A stretch of DNA of 64,000 bases. Origin: Microthyrium microscopicum. Lineage: Eukaryota; Ascomycota; Dothideomycetes; Microthyriales; Microthyriaceae. Numbering within the stretch: the first letter of the stretch is position 1; each line of letters starts with the position of its first letter. The translations under genes were made by a program, and so were the position numbers. The stretch spans positions 998,070-1,062,069 of the forward strand of contig MU004236.1 of NCBI GenBank assembly GCA_010405405.1. Direction: 5' to 3'. Below, one piece after another: positions 36,261-48,663 of this stretch. Below the pieces are notes generated by a model. That model was not told the DNA's origin. It searched no databases and saw only the letters and a list, made by a program, of their open reading frames with translations.

Positions 36261-38253
36261 CTACCACGAGAAACTCTCCTCTTCAAAGTCGATGTTGACC
36301 TTGCCCATCCAGCTGCGACAGGCACGTCGAATATCATCAGAGACTGCACCACCGCCGCAAACAGATACTCCGATCGCGCCAATAGCTTGAGCCACCTCTT
36401 GGTCGACTATTGCTTGCCAATTTGGCTTTCCGGGAAACATCTGCACGCTCGACGATGGCGAATAAATCTCCTTAGTATTCTTCGGCCTCGTTACAAACAG
36501 CATGATCTTGAGCACTTCGCGACGTCCGGGAAGGCTGAGTATGGTAGTCATCCATTCGCGGATCCATTCGAGATGTTCGGGAGATTGAATCACCCAGACG
36601 AGGACGACTTTGCGTGCGGCGCAGGTACCCTGGCTGTAGCCACGGACAAGGTCGCGAACATGAGGTACTTGATGCGTGATGCCGATACCTGCTGCGAATA
36701 GAAGAACTGTACCATAAGAGTGCAGCTTTTGCTCGTTATAAGGTCCTTCTGCATAGGCCTTGGTTGTAAACACTCCTCCTGGAGCCGCCACGGCCTTGTG
36801 CCATAATTTCTCTGTGAATCCGGTTCTCCGGCGAATTACAAAATAGATGTTGTCATGTCTACGTTCGATGATATCCAGCTTGGTGGATGGAAGAGAGTCT
36901 TTATCTGACATCGTGTCTTCTTCATCTTCGTCGCTCCAAGCCACCGAAAAGGGATGAGACTGCCACCATCCGACTCGTGGCAGGTAGATGTAAGCGTGTT
37001 GGCCTGGTGAGAAGGTCCATGGTCTGGCAAGTCTCATTTTGATTCTGACTGCATCACCAGGCAGAGCGGTAATTTCGGCCGTGGTGCCTCCATTCCCGGT
37101 ATTGTGGTAGATGATTCGTATCATACGAAAACCTCGCTATTGGTTGTTAGTTCCACCAAAATGATAATTCATGTCAGTCATGCTTACCTCAATACACCAA
37201 ATAGCAATAATGCCCTTCAAAAGCATTCTCTGTCTCACATACCCGTCCATGTGCATCCAAGTGCCGGCGAGAACAGTGACGGCGAGAAGAATGTGGATAG
37301 TAAGGAAAGTTTCGTAGAACGCATGGCGTACTGGTGATGCTGCTAGAATAAAGATCAAGGTCGCAGCGCTCGCAGCCTATGATTTTGTAAGTCAGAATTG
37401 GTCTAATGTGTGAAGGTGCAATTCAACTTACGACTAAACCAGATTGGTTGAAAGTACTAGTTCTGATAGCCTTGCCGAAAGCTGGGAATCCGCCTGCATC
37501 ATGCTTTTTGATAATATAGATGATGGCATGTGTTACCATCTCACCGACTGTGATGCGGCCTAGCCAGCGGTGAATCAGATTATATGTATCAAACGTTATA
37601 CCAGTCCAGTAGATGAGAGGATTGTTTCGACCAGCAAGAAGGAACAGTGGTAGCATGTTCAAGATAGCCAGAAGTCCGGTTCTCTTCATCAAATACACCT
37701 GAACCTTGGCTCGTGGTGCAGAGTAATCGATATGGAACGTCGTCAGAAGAACAGTCATTCCGATGTAGAGAACCAGAAAAAGCAGCTGCGCTCTGCTAGG
37801 AAGTGTTCCCATATCTATCGCTCTTGAAAGCCTAAACTCCCGATGGTGTCGAGTCCGGAATAATGGCGCGTCGATGAGGTGTTTTTTCAGAGAGCCGTAG
37901 AGCCAAGGGGGCTCATTGAAATATCTTTGCGTTTCGTTGTTTAAACATGCAGCAGTGCGGATATATCTGTTTATTTGCACACAGAGTACGTAAATGGCGA
38001 GGCACACAACCATCGCTACCCATGTGTACACAATAGCTCGCACCAACCGCCAGTTTTCAAGTGTGTTTGCTGGTACGACAACAGCTTTCTTAGGTGCTTT
38101 GCTCGTCTTTGCAGAACCTGCCGCCGACTTTGTGGAGTTGCCAGCGGCAATCGTCGAATTGCCGGCTCTGGTGGCATTCTGTGCCTCCACTAAGGTTTGT
38201 TGAAGTAGCAGTAGAGTCGAGAGCAGCCAAGCTGCAGATCGGGGGAGCCCCAT
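36261..38253 (-). CDS. Ferric-chelate reductase (FRE/NOX-type flavocytochrome)
   Basis: Membrane flavocytochrome that passes electrons from NADPH through FAD and two haems to extracellular Fe(III) chelates for iron uptake. Three exons: 37432-38253, 37188-37376, 36261-37136; introns 55 and 51 bases; 628 residues. It has a signal peptide (MGLPRSAAWLLSTLLLLQQTLVEA), an Asn/Ser-rich outer segment with NxT/S sites, and about seven membrane helices. Haem-ligand His pairs are seen in LIHRWLGRITVGEMVTHAIIY and RHAFYETFLTIHILLAV. The FAD-binding motif is HPFSVAW, the NADPH-binding loop is FAAGIGIT and the terminal site is VCGGGAVSDDIR. The Glu/Asp-rich insert (SDEDEEDTMSDKDS) after the FAD motif is a variable loop. 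Regulation by iron is expected from the family, but no clear GATA-type iron regulator site was seen near the start. Confidence 0.92.
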
Positions 38254-41200
38254 AATAAGAAACGGTCCAAGAATGGCTTTGGGGAGCTGGTGGATATGCA
38301 GGAATTACTTCTCACGAACCTGTGAAGTAGCGGCGCTCGCGCCTTCTGTTGTTTCGTGGTTCAGCCGATATTGTGCGTTTGAAAATCTCCGGTCGACCAA
38401 TTACCCGTTTGGAATCTTGTCCGGTGAATCGATAGCTCAACTTTGCTCGGATCTGAAGCTGTCGAAGGGATCTTTTTCAAGATGAAGGCTATCTTTTTTT
38501 GGCGAGATACTCGAAGTGATGAAGGAGCGGTGAGGTTCGAGATGGACCAGGACACAAAATATGCCTGTTCCCGCGAAAAGTAATGATTGAATGAACTGCA
38601 GAAACGGAGATACGCTGTTAGCCGTGGAAACGCATGAAATGAAAAATCAAGATGTCGAATAGCTTGTGCGACCACAGTAAATTGGAACAAATCAAGGGCG
38701 ATTTCGAGCGGCGTGGATGAGTCTAGGCGGACGCTGACAGTGGCAGCTGAGTTGTCTTTTTCAGGCAGATTTGATCTAGCCTACGGGATTCAACGGATTT
38801 TGAAGATCCTGAACAATGGGAGGTCGGACGCGCTTGCCGCTAAGAGGTTGTTGAATGTTGAGGAGCACACCATGCTGGGAGCGAGGCTGAAGTGGAATGT
38901 AGAAACAGGAAATCCAGACTTACCGAATTGACCCAATTCAACAGGCGGTAATAGTATTAGTGAACGTCCGTATGGGAGTGACTGCAATGGAGATGTCAAA
39001 GTTTCCCTCTCAGATATATTGCATATGGAGAGGATAGCCTAACTTGCTGGATTCGCACTAGACTTTTCCGTAGTTGGTAATTAATGATAGTGTAGACCTG
39101 AGCGGCCTATTGCTGGATAAGCTTCTGTAGGTAAGGAGCGATGGAAAGATTATAACAGAGTGGTCTTGAGTCGTCGTATATTTATTATCATGTCCTTAAC
39201 AGAGAAGACTGTGCGTAGTATATTGTACATTCGGCAGATCATCCAGGGGTCAGATCCACCCAGTATGGGAGCGTATAAATCCAGGTCAATCAAACATAGT
39301 CTCGCATCTCGGATTTCAGATCCATAGCCCCACGCTGTTGGAATTTGCATAGGGAGAAGCTAATTTCTGGGCCTTGATATTGGGGGTGAGCACGTTAGAG
39401 TCGTTAGACCGGGGCGCTTTGTGGTAGTGATGGGCCATGGCCTGACAGCTTGTGCCTCACTTGGCCAGATCCTCTACAATAAAAAGGGTCCATAATTGTA
39501 CGAGTGGCAAGAATCCTCAAGCATTTGGTTAATGAACACAAAATCCTTTCGTTCTCTTCGCCGCTTCTTTACGAAGGATTGGATGAGGTCGTTTAGCGCG
39601 AGATGGAAGGCGACGAGGCCAGAGCAGGATTACGACACAACAGACAAGAGTCAACCCTGGCAATTGCAAACGCAAAACTGCAAGGGCAGAGATCTGTGCA
39701 TTATTGTGTGCCAAAGTTTACCATAGGATGACGAGTAAAGAGGACGAGAGAGGTTGGGGGATGAGTCGAGGGCTCCCTTGCAGAGGCGGAGGGTCTGTAT
39801 ACCGTTCTGAAACAAGACTTGCGAATCTGCAGTTCCGTGTTGAGTGGATCTGTTTGGAAGCGCCACCCGTTGACCCCACCGCATTTTCCATTATTGTCCA
39901 ACTACATGTTCCAACTGCTGTTCCATGCAGGTTCTACGATACAGAAAACACTCCACCAAGAAACATGGCGATGTGAGCATTACGCAGTGTTGTTGCAGCT
40001 CAAGATGAGGTAGATCCAAAGAGACCTCAGACACTGCATTCCCCAATGGAATGTACGACCATGCCGCATCATTGCCCACACCCCCGAGGAAACTCGCTTA
40101 TCAGGGTATATTAAATTCTTATTGCGAGAGCACAAGCCCAGGGCGTGAATTATCAGCCATCACCATTGCCGCAATCCCATTTTTGCTGTACGTGGTGCTT
40201 TTAAAGTTGCCACTGAAACATTTTCGACGTTTTGATCTACTACTTCGATCACAGGTGAGCCAATTACTGGCCGGTAAGACCCTGGCAGCCGTTTGCTTGT
40301 CACGATTTTTGGTCCATGGTAGCTCAAGAACACCTTGATCGTCGTTTGGACTTTCACAAGCAGTCTATGTTTTGATGCATACCTATGCAGATAGCTACGA
40401 TGCCCAATGGTAGCCAACCTGGGTAAACATATCGAATGATTACCTTCATTTCAAGTCACATATGACAAGTAGAAAAGAGCTTCTGACTGGTAAGAAGTAT
40501 TTGTATAACCATGACGGCACAAAGGAGCAGGAAATAATCAGGGACGGCCGTAGAGCCCGCAACCCTGGTATTTTAGCGAGTTGATTTTATATTGATTTGC
40601 TCCAGGGCCTGCGTTCCTGGAGAGTACCAGTAATATAGCGTGCAATATATTGACTGACTATACGGAATGGTGGAGACGTCACAGTAAAGCGGTACCAGAC
40701 CGGGGAGAACTGCCCCAGCTACACGTGTGAAGCATGAAGACTGTTTAGATCCCATCGTCAATCTCTTTGGTTGGTAGCATCAAAATGTATTGCGGGAGAA
40801 GTGGCGGATGAAGCAACTGTAGACGAACCCTTTCGTCTTTGGGAGAATGATAAATTTGCGCCACACTGCCCTACCTTATATAGAGCAAAAGTTCTCATTT
40901 TATACCGTTGATTCACGATGCAATCAGAACTCAGTTCATGATAGTAGAGTACTACATTCGCATTGACTAGCTCAAATCTTGTTGTTCACAACTGCGTAAC
41001 CTGACTCTGAGCATATTCCGTTTCGAGCCTGCTCACATATCGTACGAAACGATCTAGACACATGCTTTACGGCCTTTGTGCCATAATTCTCTGTACGACC
41101 ATCCTCATACGTTGAATAAAATCATATTCTCCTATCACAAGCTGAATGTACAGATGTATGATTGGTTCACCACAACTAAAATATCCCAAATACGCAGGTC

Positions 41201-43301
41201 ATGAGGTTTTGCCCTTACAAAGGTATTAAGGTTCGTAAGGTCAAATATATTATGATGCTGGCCATCGTACTCACCATTACAGTACCCCACAAAGAAAGGC
41301 GCAAGGGCTTCTTTATCCCTTTCCTTCACCATAGTAGCAGGGGATCAGAACATATAACCAAAAATACGTCCGACTCTCTTGCGGAGAGCTATACCACTTT
41401 TGCCTCGAAATAGGACAATAAAAAGGACTAAAATGCATAAAGATTCTTGGCTCGATTATCTAGTCATGCCCTCACCTTGAGCGCACACACAACTTGATAG
41501 TTCTATCCCGATTTACTGTCTAGAATTTGAATGGCCTCACCGATTCAGCCACTCTCACAATTACATGGATGATCTTCAACCACCTTACCACTTTACCACG
41601 CTACCAAGATATTAAAGGCCTAATCCTGGTGGCGAAAGCGAGCGTTCTAACCCCATGGCACCTACAAGGCTACAAGGTCTCCCAATTGGGACTTTTTCGA
41701 CAACTTGCTGCCAGCTTCCAGGCCATGGATCCGCACACTCGCCACTTAAAGACGGATCCTCACCTCCATATTACTTGTCAAAGCGTTAAGGTAGACTTGT
41801 TTTCGCAGGATGACATGAAAAAGCCTAAAACGTAGCAAAAACCTACAGCCATCGATCGCATCAGCCTAGCTCTCAAACTTTTGGAATTATAATTACATGA
41901 TAGCAAGAGTAGCCCCTTTTTGAACTGGTTATTTGAGGTAGGTACTCACGCATGTATTCTCATCTTACTTTGCGCGGATTCCGTGCTTTGGAAACCCGCT
42001 CATTATCAAGTGTTCCTGTGCAACGAAAGACCGGGATGGCCTACTCAAGTTCGACGGTACATGAAGTCCCCTCGTCAGACCTTTTACGAGGAGATTCCAG
42101 TTCTAAGGTGTCACGACTGTCTAATGATTGAAATTGCTTTCTTTTTCATTACATGCGGCCAAAAATAAGGCTTCTTACCTTAGGTAGGTAGATTGTTAAT
42201 TCTAAAGCGGCGCAGGAAATTGGTAAGTTGTTCTTTCACTAAGGAGTATCCTGATATCACTTCTTACCTTCCTTCTGTGGGAATATCATATATGGTCGCG
42301 AAGGGGGTTGGTTTTTTGAGTATATGGGAGGCGCAGCCAAACTTCCTTGATGTATCCGAGCACGAATGGAATCCCACTAATTAATCTTCGATATACTGAT
42401 ATCCGCAGATCCCTTTGAATTGGCTCTTAGTGTACAATTTTCTACTGCGGAGTGAAATTCTGCAGCGGCAGGAATTCGTCGTATACACTCCACGCAGCCA
42501 TATTGATAACAGTGTCATCGGCAGGTTACACGCTGGCCCAGTTGGACGCCCAGAATGATATGAGTGTCTGAAGTACTTCATGGTTCGGACGACAGGACAT
42601 ATCGCAACAGAGAGATGGCACAAGCAACTGGCTCGGGTGCTTCCTAATTATGATGGGGGATTACAAGCCAAAGGCTATCTACAGTTGATTCTTCGAAGTG
42701 ATCGTCCTGACTCAAAGGTTCCTTCTCTTTTTACCGTGAAAGATATGATGTCGAAGGTCCCTACATACCACACAAATTTAAAATTTGACTGAAAAATAGA
42801 TAAAAAAGTTCCTTTCACCTTATGTTTCGTTGATCTTATCATGCATTGTACCCAATAACCGATTTGATGAGGCGTTCGCTGGTAGTTCGTTCATACAAGG
42901 TTCTCTCAACAGCTCAAAGACTTGGTGGTGAGGTTGAGCCGTTTCCGGCAACTATGGTTCCTCAATGGCTTTGTTTCGTGAACACCGGCATTCATTGGAT
43001 CAAAACCGACCACGATGCGTTACCGGCAGCAGTATTTGACCTTCCAACCAATTAAACATTTACATTGAAATGCGAGTTGTGCATGCTTGGCTCCAAATGT
43101 AAGTTTGAGACAGCTGCACCAACGATCTTCACCAAACATCTGTACGGCATGACACAGGCGAACTGGCTGCCGGTCCGAATACGGAATTCTCTAGCCGATT
43201 TGGGGCCAGCTATAACACTTCTTCTGACTACTACACAATAATAGCGTGACTATTTGATATCCTGATTGTGACGTCGCTCACAGTATTTACTTCGCCAAAT
43301 T
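38254..43301. other. 5 kb gene-poor interval
   Basis: Only short frames without motifs on either strand and no convincing splice chains. Composition is ordinary, not RIP-like. I see no tRNA, no repeat array and no element ends. The left end should hold the ferric reductase promoter and the right end that of the Ca2+/H+ exchanger gene. Confidence 0.5.
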
Positions 43302-45051
43302 ATGACAGACCAGAACGCTGCTACACGAGATTACGACTACTTTTCCAGTGAGGACGACGACACGGAGCCTCCAGATGAGGAGGGAAAGCTTCTAAATAAA
43401 AGCTTGGAGGCCGATGGCGGAAAGAAATTCGTGAGTATATCAAAGTCAAATGTTGACCGCTTATTGACATGAAAGTAGACGCAGATAAAGAAGTCAAGCA
43501 GGTATTCTATACCTAAGATTCCCAAGTCAAGATCGGTTGTAGCTAACAGAAAGCAAAGAAGGAAGCCCAGTAACAGACCATGTAAGCTTGTGATTGAAAC
43601 TAATTGGACTTGTTATACTGACCATTGATCGCAGTTCGGAAATGGCACAGAACTGGCCGCACGAGTCGGAAAAAGAGTTCTGACAATGGACTCGCCTTTT
43701 CAATTCGCCATGTATTTTCTCGATCATGGCTCAATGTGCTACTCATATTTGTACCATTTGGCATTGCAGCCCATATGTCGGGCGTCAAGAACCGAACCAT
43801 CACCTTTGCACTGAATGCAATTGCCATCATTCCATTGACCGGGCTTTTGACATATGCTACTGAAAATGTGGCGCAGTATGTGGGTGTTGGATTGGGCTCT
43901 CTGCTCAATATCACCTTCGGTAATCTGGTTGAGCTGGTGATCTTGTAAGTCTCTGCCAATATCAGAATGAAACTACGATACTAACTTGCGGCAGGGTGTA
44001 AGTCGAACTAGTTCAAATCCCATCGCAAAACTAATCATCTTATAGCTTCATGTTGAGAGAAGGACATCTCAGAATTGTCCTAGCCTCCTTAATTGGATCT
44101 ATATTCGTCAATCTACTTTTCATTCTCGGTCTAGCAATCATGTCCGCCGGCGTAAGAGGCGCGGAGCAAGTCTACAACCAGAAAACAACCCAAACACTCA
44201 TAGTGTTCATGACAACAGGAATGCTAAGCCTGTTGATTCCTGTAAGTCAAATGTTCGAACGGATGTCTGTATCATACTGACCTAATTAGACATCACTACA
44301 CGCATGTGTCAAATCAGCCAAACTCGCTGATGCTGTCACTCTCAAATTTAGTCGTGGCCTCTCTATCACTCTCTTAATCGTATACATTATGTTCCTGAAC
44401 TTCCAAATCCGCGCCTCCGATCCGGCAGCTGAAGAGCTACCTTACACCAATGTCCCTGGCACCTCCGACGAAGAGACGGCCATTGACATCGAAATGAACC
44501 GCATATCAGCAACTCGCATCAAACCAGCACCACCATCCGCTAAAGCTGCCAACAAGCCTGAACACCAAATCAGCAAAACCCTCTCCTTGGTCGTCCTCCT
44601 CATCTCTGCTGGCATGGTGTCGTTCTGTGCAGAATTCATGGTCGATTCTATTGAGCATGTTATCGCGGACGCCCCACTCACTGAAGCTTTCCTTGGACTC
44701 ATTATACTCCCGCTCCTTGGAAACGTCGCGGAACTTGCTACAGCCGTGACCGTTGCTGTCAAGCAGAAGATGGATCTCGCTATCAACGTGACAGTTGGCT
44801 CAGCTATACAAATCTCCCTCTTTATGGCACCAACTGTTGTCCTCCTCGGCTGGGCCACAGGCCGTGACCTGTCGCTCTACTTCGACATGTTTCAAACCGT
44901 CACGCTGCTGGCGACCATGCTGATCGTGAACATCATGCTATTCACAGGTCGATGCAATTACCTAATAGGCGTGTTACTGTGCGCATGTTATGTTATGATT
45001 GGAACAGGCGCGTTTTTCTTACCAAATCAGCACGGATGGAAAGTTGTTTAG
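43302..45051 (+). CDS. Vacuolar Ca2+/H+ exchanger (CAX, Vcx1-like), with tiny exons
   Basis: Pumps cytosolic Ca2+ into the vacuole in exchange for protons. Seven exons inferred: 43302-43430, 43479-43501 (23 bases), 43550-43581 (32 bases), 43635-43944, 43995-43997 (3 bases), 44046-44241, 44290-45051; every intron is 48-53 bases; 484 residues. The N terminus is acidic (YDYFSSEDDDTEPPDEE) then basic. The two exchanger repeats carry GNLVELVI (Glu near residue 161) and GNVAELATAVTVAVKQ (Glu near residue 379), separated by an acidic loop (TSDEETAIDIEMN). The 3-base exon gives ELVILVFMLREGHLRIV, which has the usual spacing from VEL to the LRIV/IRIV segment; skipping it gives one residue less. Convergent with the isochorismatase gene, stops 53 bases apart. 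Confidence 0.92.
43995..43997 (+). other. 3-base microexon GGT in the CAX gene
   Basis: Lies between the acceptor GCGGCAG and the donor GTAAGT. The flanking introns (43945-43994, 50 bases; 43998-44045, 48 bases) have this genome's usual length, and each has its own branch-like motif (ACTAAC 9 bases before the first acceptor, ACTAAT in the second). A single intron across would be 101 bases, about twice the local norm. Confidence 0.7.
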
Positions 45052-45104
45052 AAACATTTGCATTAGCGGCATTAGATCATAGTAACGTATTTCTTAATCA
45101 AACA

Positions 45105-45711
45105 TCATGGATACCACTGTTCCCAGTCCACGACTTTTGCTCCCTTATCACTGAGCTCTTGCTCAACTTCTCGCTCGATATCGGTAGCAGTTTTGGTTTT
45201 GCCGTTGTATGTTGAATGCGCGCCTTTCAGAATCGTTACCGCGAAGCCTGCATCTAATACGTTCTTGGATGTGCTTAGTACACAGCATTCGCTTTGAATG
45301 CCACATATTACGATGCATTTGATTCCTTGGTCTCGCAGTGTCTTTGCGAGGCTGGGATTGGATTCGAACGCGCCTCTATTTTACATTAATTGATTGCAGC
45401 ACCTATAAATGGAGAGCTCACTCTGTGTTTTTGGCAATGAGCATCTCATCTGCTTGAGGTTGGAAAACCAGCTCCCATGGTTCCGTGTCCTTGACCAGAG
45501 GGCCACTCTCAGGTTTCTCCTCGTGCTGAACAAAAGCAATCAGCCAGTCAGGCTTATGGCCATCGGCAACAGCTTGAGCATTGGCGGCGCGAGCATTGTC
45601 CAAGATCTTTGAAGCCGCATCACAGACACGTTGGGCATCTGGTATTCGAGTTTCCGGAATGGCGGCCAGATCCTTTTGAATGTCGATAACGAAGAGTGCA
45701 CAGGAAGGCAT
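45105..45711 (-). CDS. Isochorismatase-family cysteine hydrolase
   Basis: A small cytosolic hydrolase of the isochorismatase/nicotinamidase fold. Two exons: 45422-45711 and 45105-45375, intron 46 bases, 186 residues. The probable catalytic triad is Asp10 in LFVIDIQKD, Lys94 in LIAKNTEGAF and Cys128 in GIQSECCV. The splice join gives MLIAKNTEGAFESNPSLAK, as expected for the family. The exact substrate cannot be told: it lacks the extra domain of siderophore-type isochorismatases, and I cannot separate nicotinamidase-like from ureidomalonase-like or other members. It starts MPSCALFVIDIQKD with no targeting signal. It is convergent with the Ca2+ exchanger gene. Confidence 0.9.
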
Positions 45712-46418
45712 ATTGAATCCAGTGGGGTGTCTGTAGATTTCAGAAGTATGTCAGTATCAGTGCTATAGCTTAGAAACATCGCGATGGAAGGTGAGGGGCC
45801 AGCTCGCCAAGCAGGCTCCAGACACGAAAGCGGAGCGCTGTCACGAGAATTGGCATGGGTGGTCGAGATGTTGTAGGGGTCACAAAATGGTCACATAGAA
45901 AGCAGGAATGATTCAATCTTCATGCATTGCACTAGAGATCCCGCGCCAAGCCCATATTCGTATATCTTACGCATTCCCACATGACTGTCAAACTTTTCCT
46001 GCCTATGTGCCCATGGTTCAACCAGAACCGTGGTGAGCCATCCCCCATAAAATCAAAAAGAGCAAAGACACAGCCTTTGCTGGACGCCATGGTATGCCTG
46101 TTTGCCGATCGTATTCATAATGCCGTTAAAAATGCTGTTGCCGATCCCATGAATGCCGGTTTCCAATTCCTAATAATAACAAAACACAAAACTGACGCCG
46201 TGGGTTTAAAGTATTGTACAAAGAGGGTGTTGTGAGTTTCCAAGAGTATGAGTTGAGACTGATTAGCCAAGTATTCAGTAACAACTGTCGAGAGAGAGTA
46301 GCGTTGCGGACTATTGCTATTGATTGAGCGTACTGAACATATCGAGTAACGCTACATTAGCGTTGAATGACACATAGTATGTGAGAAGACAGCCGTCAAA
46401 ACTGTAAGCGGAGGGTCG
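45712..46418. other. Intergenic region
   Basis: Upstream of the isochorismatase-family gene and downstream of the basic disordered-protein gene. An open frame of 84 codons at 45981-46235 shows no motif and is probably not a gene. Confidence 0.45.
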
Positions 46419-48663
46419 CTAGTCTCTCTTCTTTGGCTGAGAGAGGAAAGCCAATCGTGAAGCTGAGATTCCGCCAACAGTACGTTTTGGTGTTTTTGAT
46501 GCACCGGGACGAGACTTTGGCACAAACTTCTTAACTTGCCGAGCAATGGTGGTGCTAACAATGCGAGCACGTTTGGCGGGACGCTCATCATTTGGAACTG
46601 AAGCATTTTCCTTATTTTGCTCTGGACCGTCAGAAGACATGCCGACATCATCGATGTTGCGCTTGCGTTTGTTGGGAGTGGGCGAGACCTCCTCGGTGGG
46701 TGGCACAGCGCGAATTGTACTAGTAAGAGGAGAAGCGAATTTGATAGGACTACCGGCGCGGAATGTAAAGTCGCCAGTAGTGGTGGGGATAGCCATGGTG
46801 CCACGTCGAAGAGGTTGACGAGGCTCTGATGCTGGAATGATGGGATAAATGACCTCAGGCTCCTCGGATTGAGCCTTGGCTTCATCACGACTCGCCTTTA
46901 TGAGGGCGCTTGCTGAAAATACAACATGTTTCTGTACTGGCACAGTTGCCGGTGCATCTCGAGTAAGATGTAGTAGTTTCGGTGGTGTAGCAAGATGTGT
47001 ACCAGCAGCGATTTTTCCAGGGTCGTTGGAATACAGACGCTGAGGTGTTCGAAGAATCGATTTGATCTTCGAAAATGTCGAGTTCGGCATTGGAGACTGT
47101 AGTGCTGGAGGAGGTGGAGCTGGATCTGAATCTAGCTTCTGAGGCTTTGCGTGTTCAGGAGCTTTGACATGTGTAGGCTTGGAGCTGGGAATTTGAGGCG
47201 TATGAGGAGTTTGAGGCGGTGGCATGATTCTAACGGATTTAGAAGAAACCAAAGATTGTGTCGATGGGGATTTCATCAGCCCAAATCTACCCTGGACGTG
47301 TGAGGGAGGAGGCGGCACAACTTTGACTTCTTGAGTTGGAACTCGATGTGAAGGTCGAGGGGCGGTCGAGACAGTCGCAGTGCCATTGCGTGTCAGATTG
47401 CGAGCCGGAGTAGCAACCCAGGATGATGTTGACTTCATACGAGGTAGAGATGAAGGAATTCTCGATCCATGGAGGTTGGCCGCGCTCTTGGAACGAGCCA
47501 GCGAAGATTTAGTTGGCGTAAGGAGATTAGAGCGAAGCATTCCCACTGGTCCAGCAGGCTTTGCTTTGATGTGGACTTCACTCTTGTCGATTGGTCGACG
47601 CGAGCCAGCGTCATCGCCCATAGTCTTCTTCAAGCGCTTTGCGAAGTTTCCAGACGCACGACGCTCATCAGTATTAGGTGACGATGATTGGCTTGTAAAC
47701 GGACTATTGAGATCGACCTTTGAGCGAGTTCGCTTCAGAGGGCTTAGTCGAAGATTCTGCGGATTATTCTGTTTTCGAGAATCTCCTGGAGAGAACATAG
47801 CCTTCTCGAGTGCGGTCTGCTTAGGACCAGCCTGCTTGACACGCCATGCAGATGCATGGTCAGCGATAGAAGCCATCTTCTGAAACGAGCTGCTATGCGC
47901 ATCACTGAAGCGACCTTTTGGCTTTGCGATCTTGCGGCCGAGGGCACTAGGATAGAGACCAGAATTTTGGGCCTGTTGCTGTTGTTCAGCCTCAGCAGCC
48001 AGCTGAGCACGAATACGTGATGCTTCTACGCGAGTCTTTTCCATAACTTTCTTGGCTTCTTCGCTAAGTCCAAGAGATGATTCGCGATTGAAGGTAAATG
48101 CAAACTCGGGAGCTTTATCCGATCCCTTAGATGCGGAAACACTACCCGAAACCTTGACTGGTGTAGGAGAACCGGGGTTCAGGTTGTGGATGTTATGGCC
48201 GATTTTGCTTGGCTCAGTTCGAGGTTGCTTATTGAAGAATCCGAGCCAACGCGCTTCGTCATATGGAGTGATGGATGAGCGCTTGTGGCGCTGTGGGTGC
48301 ATCTCGCTTGATTCTGGCTTCATAGGCGAGCTCTGTTGAGGGGTGCGCTGATCAAAGTCGCCTTGATTCATTTTGGAGATGACATCAACGCCGTGATCAA
48401 CTGGAGCGACAAGAGAAGTCGAAGAGGTTGTAGCATGTGCGTTGTAGAATGAGATCGCGGAGGTGGCAGGAATTTGCAGAGGTGTTTTCTTCAATCTTGC
48501 GTATACATTGGCAGATGGTGAAGCTGGAACACTAGAGGCACCGGTAGACTTGGTCTCAGATGCCTATAAACATTGTTAGACGACCCCACATGATGCGCAT
48601 GAACAAGATATATACCTTGGGTGTGTTCTTGTTGGACTTGGATTGACGGCGCGTAAAAACCAT
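46419..48663 (-). CDS. Basic disordered protein, unknown function
   Basis: Two exons: 48616-48663 and 46419-48563, intron 52 bases, 730 residues. The small first exon supplies the start MVFTRRQSKSNKNTPK; the long frame alone has no ATG at its head. I do not recognise the family. The most ordered-looking part is near residues 110-190: RSSITPYDEARWLGFFNKQPR, then a helical ESSLGLSEEAKKVMEKTRVEASRIRAQLAAEAEQQQQ segment. The rest is Ser/Pro/Lys/Arg-rich with many S/T-P sites, and the tail is very basic (RQVKKFVPKSRPGASKTPKR). This composition suits a nuclear or microtubule-associated phosphoprotein, but that is only inference. It is divergent from spf1 with 539 bases between the starts. Confidence 0.8.

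Noticed and set aside
39496-40338. Possible genes among several short overlapping frames
   Set aside because: Frames on both strands are similarly open, several lack ATG, and none shows a motif or splice chain.
43998-44045. tRNA gene suggested by AGTTCAAATCCC, like a B box
   Set aside because: No matching A box or cloverleaf, and the match lies inside a coding-gene intron.
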